Shown here one piece after another: positions 1 through 9,392 of a stretch of DNA of 18,265 nt; position 1 is the stretch's first letter, and every line of letters starts with the position of its first letter. The stretch is from Rhypophila decipiens (taxonomy: Eukaryota > Ascomycota > Sordariomycetes > Sordariales > Naviculisporaceae), in the NCBI GenBank assembly GCA_033297075.1, contig MU858371.1, forward strand, positions 1 through 18,265, given 5' to 3'. The notes beneath the pieces are model-generated. The model did not search any database, was not told the origin of the DNA, and saw only the letters and a list, made by a program, of their open reading frames with translations. The position numbers were made by a program, and so were the translations under genes.

Positions 1-317
1 TGCCGAAACAAGGAAGGTGGTGCGAATAAGGTTTCTTGCGTCACTTCAATGAACCTTCCACAGACACCCCCCTGCTCCATAAAGCCCTGTCGAACAGCTC
101 CTATGAGGCAATGCAACAGCAGTAGCTCACCGGAGAGCTCTGAACCCCTCACTAATGTAAGCCACAAAAAGCTAGCGTTTCACCATACCCCACACGTATA
201 GTTACTACCACACACAGGCTTGTCCTTGAAATCCAATCGACGATCCTTTGGCTTTGATACATCACACGTCTTAATATTAGTTGTGACATCTGTATTCGTT
301 CCTCAAGGCTCTTTTAG

Positions 318-337
318 GCAAACCGCTTGCGGTTTGC
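318..337. repeat. Perfect 9-bp inverted repeat with a 2-base centre
   Basis: The arms GCAAACCGC (318-326) and GCGGTTTGC (329-337) are exact reverse complements separated by TT. It lies about 395 bp upstream of the chosen start of the Ca3427-like gene. It could be a hairpin or a binding site for a dimeric zinc-cluster regulator, since CGG/CCG half-sites sit in the arms. The function is inference. Confidence 0.6.
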
Positions 338-632
338 GTCTCCTGTTTGACTCCTAAGGTAATAAATAGCTGCCTACGGATATTGCAGGTTTGCACTGAA
401 ATCAAGCTCAATCCTATGACAACTGTGAATTACCTTAGTGTCCATGGTTCTTACCCCGTTAGCCGGATGACCAATCAGCTCGTTCTATTCCGCAAAGTAA
501 CGTGACCAAGACGACGGCCCGGCCCGGGATCTCTCGGCTATTATTCCGATCATGGTATTCGACGCACTCCACTTTCGACTTCATTCTTCCGGCCTCCTCC
601 CACTTTGACCTCGACTCACTCAGACAGACTCT

Positions 633-643
633 CCAATCACGTG
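633..643. promoter_or_regulatory. CCAAT box abutting a CACGTG E-box
   Basis: CCAAT (633-637) is immediately followed by CACGTG (638-643). The pair is flanked by a 7-bp inverted repeat, CAGACAG at 621-627 and CTGTCTG at 644-650. CCAAT is the core of the Hap/CBC complex site and CACGTG that of bHLH factors. The site is about 90 bp upstream of ATG 732. If it is promoter, the alternative ATG at 654 is unlikely to be the start. Occupancy is not shown. Confidence 0.4.
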
Positions 644-731
644 CTGTCTGTCCATGGACTTGTCCGCCTCTGAACTATCCTCACCAGTGTGTTACCTCTC
701 GGAGCGCGACATCCTCCCAGCATCCACCAAC

Positions 732-1643
732 ATGGCATCCGAATCGCCGCTCCGAATCGGCTATGTGCCCGAGCACTTTTCCACACCCATCCACTTCGCC
801 AAGCGCCATTTCGGACTTTCGGCCGAGTTGGTTCCCTTTCCCTCCGGTACGGGCCACATGATCACCGCCCTCCGCGCTGGCGAAATCGACGTTGGAATTG
901 GCCTCACAGAAGGATGGATCGCCGGTCTTGGTCGTGAGAATCTTGAGCCCGCCGACGGCGGTTATCGGCTTGTAGGCACTTACGTCGAGACGCCGCTTTG
1001 CTGGGCCATTTCCACGGGTACAAACCGAGCCGAGATCACAGGGGTTGAAAGTTTAAAGGGAGGCAAGATTGGCGTCAGCCGGATCGGCAGCGGCAGCTAT
1101 GTCATGGGCTATGTCTTGGCTGATCAGCAGGGTTGGCTCTCGTCCAAAGACAAGAGCGAGCCGTTCAAGGAGACAGTCGTCCTAAATACCTTTGCCAATT
1201 TGAGACGCGCAGTCAATGACGGCGAGGCGGATTTCTTCATGTGGGAGCACTTCACTAGCAAGAAGTACTATGACAATGGTGAGATCAGGCGTGTCGGCGA
1301 GATTTACACGCCCTGGAGCAGCTGGAAGATTGTGGCCAGTACTGCGCTGATTGGGGCTGGCAACAAGCTGGATGAGCGGGTGGAGGAGCTGTTTGGCAAG
1401 TTGAACGAGGGCATCAAGTATTTCAACGAGCATCTGGATGAAGCGGTCAACTTCATCAGTACCGAGCTGGACTACTCGGAGGCAGATGCCCGGGAGTGGC
1501 TCAAGACGGTCAGATTCCCTGAGAACACAAGAGGGGTGGACATGGCGGTTGTCGACAAGACTGTGGGATTACTTTGCAAGGCGGGTGTCTTGGTACCGGG
1601 GAAGGGGATGCAGCCCGAGGACATGACTCTGCTCAAGAGATAG
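732..1643 (+). CDS. Ca3427-like protein with periplasmic-binding-protein type II fold
   Basis: Intronless frame of 303 residues. The N-terminal strand (PLRIGYVPEH) enters the first lobe of a type II solute-binding fold. It is followed by a glycine-containing loop (FPSGTGHM, about residues 36-43), an AGEIDVGIGLTEGW segment and the hinge-like SRIGSGSYVMGYV region near residue 120. These resemble the fungal/bacterial family named after Candida albicans Ca3427, related to NMT1/SsuA-type binding proteins. The ligand and role in fungi are unknown to me. No signal peptide, membrane segment or partner transporter is visible, so a cytosolic location is inferred. ATG 732 (CCAACATGG) is chosen because homology begins right after it; an in-frame ATG at 654 would add 26 residues that look unrelated. 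The gene converges on the monooxygenase downstream. The bacterial-type fold without introns is compatible with ancient transfer, but not proof of it. Confidence 0.85.
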   Translation: MASESPLRIGYVPEHFSTPIHFAKRHFGLSAELVPFPSGTGHMITALRAGEIDVGIGLTEGWIAGLGRENLEPADGGYRLVGTYVETPLCWAISTGTNRAEITGVESLKGGKIGVSRIGSGSYVMGYVLADQQGWLSSKDKSEPFKETVVLNTFANLRRAVNDGEADFFMWEHFTSKKYYDNGEIRRVGEIYTPWSSWKIVASTALIGAGNKLDERVEELFGKLNEGIKYFNEHLDEAVNFISTELDYSEADAREWLKTVRFPENTRGVDMAVVDKTVGLLCKAGVLVPGKGMQPEDMTLLKR

Positions 1644-1978
1644 GCCATGATATGCTTCTTGACGGACACTTAGAAGTGTTCGCCTGTGTCAGTTCGGTTT
1701 GGTACGGCCCTTTCATCGCAAAGCTATGGTCTGCCAGGGTGTCATTTGGAATCTGACAATGTTTCGGTTGACGGGGTTCATCTTCTCAATTCTCATTGGT
1801 CATGTTATCAACATCTTGCACTTGGCAATGCTGCATGCAAATGGTGATCGAATCAGTACGGTCAAGGTACATTCGATCACCCCCACCCTGAAACCACACA
1901 TGACATTAGGTATATCTTAGCTCGAAATTTCCATCGAGGCTGAGCATGCTTTCCGCAACTGGTTGCCTAGACAGATCT
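1644..1978. other. Convergent intergenic region
   Basis: This is the shared 3' space between the Ca3427-like gene (+) and the FAD monooxygenase (-). Short open frames here have no recognisable features. I see no strong hairpin or repeat. It is presumably 3' UTR of both genes. Confidence 0.5.
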
Positions 1979-3772
1979 TCATTGAGCCGGGGGCGATGGC
2001 ATATACGGACTGAAGTTGCCCTGAAAGAACCCCTCCGGCAGCTTGAACTCTGGATCTACCTCCTTCCGGAGAAGAAGCTCGGTCGAGCGGACGATGTCAT
2101 GGCCCCAGTTAAAATGTGAGAACTCTTGTGGTGTTCCTATCAATACATGATTAACCTTGGTCAGTAACTGGGGCCAATTGCGGCTTCAGGGGGAACCTGA
2201 GGACCGGAAGGTGGAAGGGATACTTACTAGGAACAAAGCCAACATATTTCTCGACCTCTTTATGAATGATATCGACTTGCTCCTGGCCGGCGTTACTGAG
2301 GATCTGGATTGCGCTCGCTCGATCTCGTCTGGCCTTTTCAAAAATGTCAAGTCGTTGTGGGATGTCAGACGGTGAGCTTACGCCACTGAGGGCGATTCCC
2401 ATGGCGATGCCGTCTTCTATTCCTTGGGCGCCGCCCTGGCCTTGGTCTACCACAGTAGAAGAGGTCTGTTAGTCTGTATCCTGATCCCATGCCAGAAGCC
2501 ATATCTGTGCTCAAAACCAGCATTCTCTTTTCTAAAGTCAGCAAGGCACTCACGCGGAAGCATAGGATGCGCTGCGTCACCAATGATGACGAGCTTCTCC
2601 TTAGTCCATCTGGGTATTGGGGCGCGATAAAGCAAGGGCCACCGCTTCACGTCGGTAGCTTTACTGCGCAAAGTGCCGATGTTAGTACACATTGTTCGTG
2701 ACTGAATCCTTTGGTCAATGGTATATGCAAAAGGCAATGTACCTTAGAACTGCTCTTAGGGACGGGTGAAAGTCAGGGAAGGCTTTGAGCAAGTGAGACT
2801 TGTCTACAGGCGCGTGCCAGTCTGTTTGTCCTCTTGTCAGCCATGCACAGGTCAGGCCGAGGTTCATATGGTGTCCGAGTTCACATGCCTTCTTTTGTTG
2901 CCACAGCCAGTTCATCGTCGTGGAACATGCAAACAAAGTTCCATAATTCGTGGCTAACAACCTGTGTCAGTTTTTTGCATCTCTTCTGCTCAGTCGAATC
3001 GGTTAGGCAATACGGACTTTCGACAAGGATACGAGACACATCGGTTCCCAGTTTTACCGTTCATGTAAATGCTCATTTTCCCGTTGCGCTCGCCATCCTT
3101 GTTCCACCATCTTGTCTCGGGATCAGAGTCAAGATCGGCGGCCAGGATAAGGAATCGGAAACATCCGTTGTATAAATCTTGAGGCTGAGGAGGGTTCGTG
3201 TGGCCAAGGACCGCCTCCACTGCGATGGAATGGATTCCATCTGCGGCAATGACCAGATCTGCTGCAAGAACATGCCCAGTTGATAACGTCACTGCAGGTG
3301 TTTCGGGGTCCTACAAACAGTGAGTCTTACAGCTTGAACCGTAGGTCACTAGACCTGGACTCACATAGCCAACGACCGTCGTATCCAGCTGCAAAACAGC
3401 CGGCTCTCCCGCGCCCTCCCCGACAGCCAAGACCTTCAATGCCTCGTGCAGATCAACCCGATGAGCAAAGTAGAGCGGCGCCCCATACACACCACGCACC
3501 CACGGTCCCAGCGGAGAAGAGACAATAGGTTCGAGTGTTGCGCCAACAGCCGTGAGAATGCCCTGCACCTCGACAAACCGATTGGCCACGGGATCGAGAC
3601 CCCAAGCGAGGAGCGCGCGGGAGGCATTGGGACAGACGTTGATGGCTGCGCCGACTTCATTGCCGAGAGCGGACCGTTCGAGGATACGGACCCGGTGTCC
3701 TGCCCGGCGAAGGGAGATGGCGGCCGAGAGTCCGGCGATGCCGGCGCCGACGATGATTATGTCGAGGGGCAT
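1979..3772 (-). CDS. FAD-dependent monooxygenase, salicylate-hydroxylase-like
   Basis: Seven exons (3772-3365, 3310-3014, 2961-2885, 2832-2743, 2663-2554, 2446-2228, 2136-1979) join in frame to 452 residues. Introns are 54, 52, 52, 79, 107 and 91 nt, all GT..AG; clear TACTAAC- or CTGAC-type branch sites are visible in several. The protein has the class A flavoprotein hydroxylase marks: GAGIAG Rossmann motif at residues 9-14 with the ribose-binding Glu at 32, the DG motif (AADGIHS) at about 158-164, a YPCR segment near 230, and the second FAD motif GDAAHP at 319-324 followed by [10 protein letters not shown]. Such enzymes use NAD(P)H and O2 to hydroxylate aromatic rings; the substrate cannot be read from sequence. 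All key motifs are present, so it looks functional. The start is ATG 3772, because the codons upstream in frame contain no earlier ATG. The splice between exons 3 and 4 (AAG acceptor at 2833) is the least certain. Confidence 0.88.
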
Positions 3773-5279
3773 TGTCGCAGGTAGGGGCGAATTCAATTGG
3801 CTGATTCTTCCTCTGTATTGTCAATTCCTTGGTGGAGCTGAATGTTGACGATCAAGATGGCAAGGATGAATGTCTTTGATGGATCATTAAGAATCCGGCG
3901 ATTGACCAGACTGCATGGTTCTGCACCATGTCTCGCCTGGGAAGATGCGATTCCCCAGACTCTTGTCGGCTAAGTACTGGTACCTGATTGGAGAACCATA
4001 CAATCTGTCGGCAGATATCCGGAGCTCCACTTTCCGGTCATGTCGGTCGGTTGGGAGTGTTATTCCGATCCGTAACGTCTTGGAGAATGGCATCAGGCAT
4101 GTCGAGATATGGTCCCGATGATGGCACGGGATTGGGCGTCGAGTCCCGGTAGCTTGGCAAGTTGGCCCGATCATCTTAATTCCCGGCCCCCTTTCCAGTC
4201 GAGTGAAAAGGGGACCCCATAAAATTCATTGGCAACTATGGAGAAACCAGCGATATTGTTCAGCGCATCGCTCATATAATGGAACCATGGTCAGTTACAT
4301 CCGTCAATCATGTCGTTATGTTGACCTGAAAATGTCTGTCCTCTTTGGACGTGACCGCTTCCTATGGCCGCATTTGGCAGCTGTATTGAGCAGCCACAGT
4401 GCTGGGATCGGAAAGTGCCTGGGCGGCGAAAAGGTCATGGCACTTGTATGACTGCGGCACAGTTAGCGTTCAACTTCAACACGCTAAGGCGCACTCGCTT
4501 GAGAGAGGATGCTTTCAAAAAGTTCAAAAATCGACGGTGAGGTGAGCTGGGACTGAATCTGTACAAGTATGGCAATGGTTTTGGGACTGCTTCCAGTCTT
4601 ATTTGTGATATCAACAAACTCAGGGCTCCTTGTCAGAGAATGCTATGGGCCATAGCCCCTGACTTATTCATAACATTTTCTCAAAAGTCCCGGCGAAAGC
4701 TGGTTTGCGGCCCAGCAAAGGTTCAAACGTCTGATAGGGCTGATAAGGCGACTCTTTGACCATGATAAAATCTGGTTAAACATTGTTGGTGCCGATCTAC
4801 TGATATGTAGGGGCAACACCCAAATAGGAATAAAGAACATCTTTGGATAGTTGGTATTATGACCAACCAACCCCCTGTGATCCATCAACCATAAACTGCG
4901 GTTGACTACCGTGCGGAGGCGGGCATGTCACATTCGTCCCAGTCCTTGATGTTGTTGGTTTCTGTCAATGACTAGGATTGCTCCAACAGTCTAACTCCGT
5001 ATCCGTACAGATGCAGCTACAGGATTTCTGTGGCTTAGGACAAATGTTCGAGCACTTCCCGATCCCGGCCCGCAGCTATCAAATCCAATACGGGTTAAAG
5101 CTTCACCAACCAAGATTTCGGCCAGGACTCCAGGTCTGTCCACGAAAACGGGGAAAAGTCTTGATACATATATCTTTTGTCCCCACCTCGACTCCACTTA
5201 TGATGCTGGCAACTCAACAACTCCACCACCAGCCTTGACAAACAGCCTCTCGCCGCTTGAACCTGGTGACAATCTCAAG
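3773..5279. other. Gene-free divergent intergenic region of about 1.5 kb
   Basis: It lies between two genes transcribed away from each other: the monooxygenase (-) and the rhodopsin-domain protein (+). Open frames up to 95 codons occur on both strands, but none shows domain features, hydrophobic segments or plausible splice joins. GATA-containing motifs are scattered around 4730-4800, and a weak TATA-like stretch (ATACATATATC) lies near 5164-5174, about 110 bp before the + strand gene. It probably holds both promoters. I see no transposon ends or tandem repeats. Confidence 0.5.
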
Positions 5280-6747
5280 ATGGACATCCCTGAGCCGGCA
5301 GTCAAGGCCGTGGTGACCAACGTCATCTTCACCTGCTTGTCATTCTTCTTTGTCTGTTTTCGGTTATACACGCGAGCCTTTATGATCAAAAACATTGGTG
5401 CCGATGACTATCTGATTCTCTTTTCGATGGTAAGATCTTGCCATGTCAACATCATGCTGCGTGGCAGTTACTAACAACGCGCTGTTTGACTAGATGGCCT
5501 CGATTGCCTTCTTCGCCACCTTTATGCTTCGTGAGTCCTCAAGTCCCATCCATTACTCCACCTCGACTCATACACCTCGTCTGATATCAAGCATATATCA
5601 CTCCAACTAAAGATTTGTGACATTAGAAATAAAAGCAGGCCTAGGCCGTCCCATCTCCCTCCCCGAGCTACCGGCGTTTTTGCAAGCCCTCTGGGCCACA
5701 ATCCCGCTCTACAACCTCTCCCTGACCCTCTGCAAACTCTCCATAACGGTCCAATGCTACCGCGTCCTCCGCACAGCCCCTCGCCTCGCCAAATTTCTCC
5801 GAATCTACCTCATGATCCTGATCATCTATGGCATCTGGGCCGTCCTCTCGAGCATCTTCAACTGCTGGCCGGTAGAGTACTACTGGACATGGATGGCTCC
5901 TATCATCGAGGATATGAAACAAGCTTCGGGTCCACCACCAGGTCAAGATGCTGGAGAAAGACCTCCGCCCAGTAATCATGATCAGACAGGAATAGGAGAA
6001 CACAAAGAAGCAGGCAAATGCATGGTCAAAGTGGCACTTACCTTCTCAAACGCGGCTGTCAATATCGCCACCGACTTTGTGCTCATCTTTGTGCCCATTC
6101 CGCTCCTTTGGAGGTTACAACTTCCCAGCACGAGGCAAAAGGTCATTCTCGTGGGGGTCTTGTCTGTAACGGGTGGCGTGGCTGTTGTCATGTCCATTGT
6201 GCGGCTTTGGTCACTCTACCAGATGGGAATAGCGCCTGAGGGAGAGGAGAATGTCCATGGGGTCATGATTGCGATTTGGAGCTGTATTGAGATTAATGTT
6301 GCCATTGTGTGTGCTTGTGTGCCGGCGTTGAGACCTTTGGTCGGGAAGGTCTTTCCGGGATGGGCACTGGGTGTGGGTAGCACGAGTAGGAGTCGGAGTG
6401 GGACGGCAGGAGAACGATCCAGAGCTCGGTCGGGAATGGGCATCATGGGGTTAGGTGGCAGTCTCTCTGTTGGAAGGAGACATGGAGGAGGAGGAACTGA
6501 GTCAGATGGCTGGGATCTCGACGGGGAATCGGGAATGGGTACGAGGAGCAATGTTCGAGTTGGAGGAAGTGACTTTCATCTTGCGGGTCGTGCCAGTGCA
6601 GGTGGGCATATTCAGGTTGAGCAGACGTTTGAGATGAAGAGCGTGCTGGTTGGACACGGCGCTCGTGATGTTAGGGGCTTGTATTCTGGCGACGAGGACG
6701 AGAAGGGAAGTCGAGACGGGAGTGAGAAGAATCTGGTCCGTGGGTGA
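5280..6747 (+). CDS. Fungal rhodopsin-domain integral membrane protein (seven helices)
   Basis: Three exons (5280-5429, 5494-5530, 5627-6747) give 435 residues; both introns have good donors (GTAAGA, GTGAGT). Hydrophobic helices lie near residues 9-31, 43-62, 85-110, 119-142, 200-224, 233-260 and 275-298. Family marks include IGADDYL before helix 2, the GLGR segment after it, KLSI in helix 3, FNCWPV ending helix 4, GKC before helix 5, and NIATDFVLIFVPIPLLW. This matches the large fungal 'integral membrane / rhodopsin-like' family (also written Fung_rhodopsin or SAT4-like), whose functions are mostly unknown. No retinal-binding lysine can be asserted. The C-terminal ~130 residues are Gly/Ser/Arg-rich and probably cytosolic and disordered. 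Oddity: a Pro/Gly-rich insert at residues 153-191 lies between helix 4 and the conserved GKC and contains a 72-nt in-frame GT..AG segment (5942-6013). ATG 5280 is the first ATG in its open frame. Confidence 0.85.
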
Positions 6748-7252
6748 TTACTCGCTGTCCGTCATGGTGGACCTGAGACATCTGCATGGATGATGAAGGC
6801 TATCTCGTTCCACTCGGAATACTTGATGGGATGGGTCTTAGCCCCTTGGGACCTTTCAGTTGGATAGCCGGGGAAGGCACAACTGAAGGGAGAGGGAGTA
6901 TCAGGGTCTTACAGGCAGATGGAAGGAGGATAGCTCGGAGGATGATGTCTTTTAGCTTTCCGTGCCGCGGTAGTTTGTACAGGCCATCTCGCGGATCACC
7001 TTGTCATGGAAAAGTTCAACCGTTCTCTTGACTGGCTCATCATCGTCGTGGTCCTTACGACGAGTTCTCGCGCCTGGAAGCTTTCTCGGTGATGCAAGAC
7101 CTCCCAGAGTCCCTGTTCTCTGCAGCAACCGATGTAGAACGCCACCTCATAAACTTTCCACCCGGAACTTAAAATTTCTAAATGAAAGTGGCCACATTTC
7201 CGGGACATATAAGCAACCAGACAAACGTCAGCTAACATGCGCCGTTGCAAGT
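6748..7252. other. Intergenic region between membrane-protein gene and tRNA
   Basis: No gene is recognised. An open frame at 6786-7031 has no domain-like features and overlaps the probable 3' UTR of the membrane-protein gene. The last 60 bases are the 5' flank of the tRNA gene, whose internal A and B boxes make upstream elements unnecessary. Confidence 0.5.
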
Positions 7253-7387
7253 GGCTCAATGGTCTAGTGGTATGATTCGCGCTTCGGGTGATGGATCCAG
7301 GCTTCTTCCTGGCATCCGCCCATTACTTGGACAGCACAAGTAAAACTGCAATGTGCGAGGTCTCGGGTTCGAATCCCGATTGAGCCC
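7253..7387 (+). tRNA. tRNA-Pro (anticodon CGG) with a 63-nt intron
   Basis: Exons 7253-7288 and 7352-7387 fold into a full cloverleaf of 72 nt. The acceptor stem is GGCTCAA (7253-7259) with TTGAGCC (7380-7386), discriminator C at 7387. The A box TGGTCTAGTGG (7260-7270) lies in the D arm. The anticodon stem CGCGC/GTGCG has one G-U pair, and the loop TTCGGGT places CGG at positions 34-36. The T arm is TCGGG/CCCGA around TTCGAAT and contains the B box GGTTCGAATCC. The intron (7289-7351) sits after position 37, the canonical eukaryotic nuclear site. CCA is not encoded. The intron is fairly long and contains two hairpins (see findings). Confidence 0.95.
7289..7351 (+). other. tRNA-Pro intron with two stem-loops
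   Basis: The first stem is CCAGG (7297-7301) with CCTGG (7308-7312), extended by GGAT/ATCC across a single bulged C. The second is TTACTTG (7323-7329) with CAAGTAA (7337-7343), a perfect 7-bp stem with a 7-nt loop. The triplet CCG at 7316-7318 could pair with the CGG anticodon, as introns of pre-tRNAs commonly do, though it overlaps the first stem. Confidence 0.75.
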
Positions 7388-7388
7388 C

Positions 7389-7393
7389 TTTTT
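7389..7393 (+). terminator. RNA polymerase III terminator
   Basis: A run of five T residues begins two bases after the tRNA discriminator. This is the usual Pol III stop signal. Confidence 0.85.
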
Positions 7394-8024
7394 GCACATG
7401 CCTGGGGCGTTTTATTTTAGTTTTGGTTCAATATGATTGTCGGTCAATCCAAACAAGATACCCTTTCCCGACCGGTTTCCAAGCTCCGCATCCCGGGCGA
7501 TTTACCCGGCACACAACCGGCCGGTAGGAAAGGTAGCGACCGGACATATGCCAGGCACAGCCGTAATTCCCGCAGGCCATGATCTTCATCGACCCCGGTC
7601 AATGTCTATTTCACCCGATTCGCGCGTCTGTAACCAAGCTGTAGATCCAGATCTCGGTACCGACCATGGCCCGAAAGTCCCACGACGTAGCGCTCGAATG
7701 GGAAGAAGAAGTCGAGACTAGACTGAAAATACAAAGGGGAACCCAACAGGCCGAAGTCCGGATTATCGGAACTCTAGGAAATTACGCAGCTTGTATTCAG
7801 GCCAGTACACTGCATCTCAAGATCTACATATAGGCCTTCGAGATTCCACGCTCTCCTCGGGTGGGCAGGTAATACTTGGGCCAGAGATAGATAACGTAGA
7901 CCTTTGAGCGTGTGTCTGTCTGTCTGTCCGTCTGTGTTACATCTCGGGGTCCACAGTCCATGTAACATAGCCCTGTCTTGTCCTTTGTTACAGGTAGCAG
8001 GTTAGGCACCGACTCACCGTCACC
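7394..8024. other. Promoter region of the Asp-box glycosidase gene
   Basis: No gene is seen. A frame at 7437-7721 has no recognisable features. It contains several CCGGCCGG/CCGG-type CG-rich stretches at 7470-7550 and a short TGTC tandem repeat at 7913-7932. I see no clear TATA box before the ATG at 8025. Confidence 0.45.
7913..7932. repeat. Short TGTC tandem repeat
   Basis: Four exact TGTC units (7913-7928) are followed by one CGTC unit. It is a small microsatellite about 100 bp upstream of the glycosidase start codon. Nothing indicates a function. Confidence 0.7.
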
Positions 8025-9263
8025 ATGGTTGGGCTTCTCTTCACCTCGGCCCTCCTTCTACAGGGCCTTGCCGTACTCGCCGCACCCGTTGATGAGCCAC
8101 CTAAACCCGAGGTCCGTCCCTGGGGCTTCTTCACCAACAACACCATCTACCAGCCGGTGGGCAACCAATCCGTCACATACCCCCGGTTTGCCGAACTCAC
8201 CGACGGGACCATCCTGGCCACTTCTTCCCTCTCGGGCCCCAGACCAGCATACTTCCCCATCTTCGAGAGTAAAGATGGCGGTGCGAGCTGGACATGGGTG
8301 TCTAACATGACGGACCAGGTCAACGGTTGGGGCATGGGTGCCCAGCCTGCCTTGGCCGAGCTCACCGAGCCCATGGGCGGGTTCGATGCCGGCACCGTCC
8401 TCGCCTCGGGCAACAGCTGGTCCAACAACGGGACCCGGATCGACCTGTACGCCAGTACTGATCGTGCACGAACCTGGCAATTCGTCAGCCACATTGCCCA
8501 AGGTGGCCGTCCGAATACCACCAACGGTGCTGACCCCATCTGGGAGCCATACCTCATGTTTGTCTTTCTCTCTTGGCTCTTTCACACATGAAAGACAGCT
8601 GACAATGTGCCTTCTAGGGTATATAACCACTCCTTGATAGCATTCTACTCTGACCAACGCGACCCCGACCACGGCCAAAAGCTGGCCCACCAAACCTCGA
8701 CCGACCTCGTAAACTGGGGACCAGTAGTCGACGACGTAGCCTACGACCTGTACATTGCCCGCCCCGGCATGACCGTGGTAGTCTACATCCCGCCCATCAA
8801 GAAGTACATCCTCGTTCACGAGTTTCCCATCGGCAACTCATCCTCTCACGGAGTCAACTATCCCGTCTACTACCGACTTGCCGATTCGCCCGAAGACTTC
8901 CGATTTAGCGAGGGTCTGCCCATCGTGATCAACAACACCACGGCGCCGAATGCCTCGCCCTATGTAACCTGGTCGCCTGCGGGTGGGGAGTTTGGCACGA
9001 TTGTGGTGAGCGATGCTGATAATGCAGTCGTGTATACCAACCAGTACGGAGGAGATGTGGATAAGTGGGAGTTGCATGAGACGCCCGCTGGAGCAACGTA
9101 TAGTCGAGCCATTCACATCTTGGGCGGCCGACCGGATCACTTGATGATCTTTGGTGGTGAGACGTTTGATGATATGGGACTGGGCCTGAGGACGCCGTTT
9201 ACGGCTACCGTCGTTAGTCTGCAGGCTGTGTTGGAGGATCGGGCGGGCAAGGTCAAGAACTGA
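8025..9263 (+). CDS. Secreted Asp-box beta-propeller glycosidase, GH93-like
   Basis: Two exons (8025-8557 and 8618-9263) give 392 residues; the 60-nt intron has a GTTTGT donor, GCTGAC branch and TAG acceptor. An N-terminal signal peptide is clear (hydrophobic LLFTSALLLQGLAVLAA, cleavage near residue 20). Asp-box (BNR) motifs mark a sialidase-type propeller: SKDGGASW and weaker copies STDRARTW and STDLVNW. The WEP motif at about residues 172-174, the SDQRDP stretch after the splice, and the sequence TSTDLVNWGPVVDDVAY are typical of fungal GH93-like proteins. From memory, GH93 Arb93A of Fusarium graminearum uses E170 and E242; glutamates here at about 173 and 246 have nearly the same spacing, which supports but does not prove exo-1,5-alpha-L-arabinanase activity. 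Several NxT/NxS sites (for example NNT, NQS, NGT, NTT) suggest glycosylation. Start context CACCATGG is good. It could alternatively be an uncharacterised sialidase-like hydrolase. Confidence 0.8.
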
Positions 9264-9386
9264 GACTTTGTACTGAAGTGGTTGAGGACAACTCATAAAA
9301 AGGCAGAGGAAAGAAAATGTTTGTTGGCTGGTACTAGGTAGTCTGCCCCGGTGCCTGCAGTGATGTGTTTTTGGTCCTTAGGTAAT

Positions 9387-9392
9387 AATAAA
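9387..9392 (+). terminator. Candidate poly(A) signal AATAAA
   Basis: AATAAA lies about 125 nt past the glycosidase stop codon in an AT-rich stretch. The position suits a fungal 3' UTR. No transcript data confirm it. Confidence 0.4.

Larger units (their letters stand above)
1..731. other. Left-edge intergenic region and promoter of the Ca3427-like gene
   Basis: I see no supported coding sequence here. A short open frame at 502-861 runs through the beginning of the next gene in another frame and resembles nothing I recognise. The stretch holds a perfect 9-bp inverted repeat at 318-337 and a CCAAT box directly followed by a CACGTG E-box at 633-643. Both are listed separately. From about 500 to 720 the + strand is rich in C and T, as fungal 5' leaders often are. 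Confidence 0.6.

Noticed and set aside
654..731. ATG 654 as start of the Ca3427-like gene
   Set aside because: The extra 26 residues are not part of the fold, and the ATG lies 11 bp after the E-box, inside the presumed promoter. It is kept only as an alternative.
3529..3545. A B-box-like GGTTCGAGT sequence suggesting a second tRNA
   Set aside because: There is no A box or cloverleaf around it, and it lies inside the monooxygenase coding exon.
3773..3796. An N-terminal extension of the monooxygenase to 3796
   Set aside because: The upstream codon is TTG, not ATG. The Rossmann motif begins properly after ATG 3772.
1979..6747. Secondary-metabolite gene cluster (monooxygenase plus membrane protein)
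   Set aside because: No polyketide synthase, peptide synthetase, terpene cyclase or pathway regulator is in the window. Two neighbouring genes of broad families are not enough.
8058..8819. A 253-codon open frame antisense to the Asp-box glycosidase
   Set aside because: It runs across the real gene's intron and shows no motifs. It is a codon-bias shadow.
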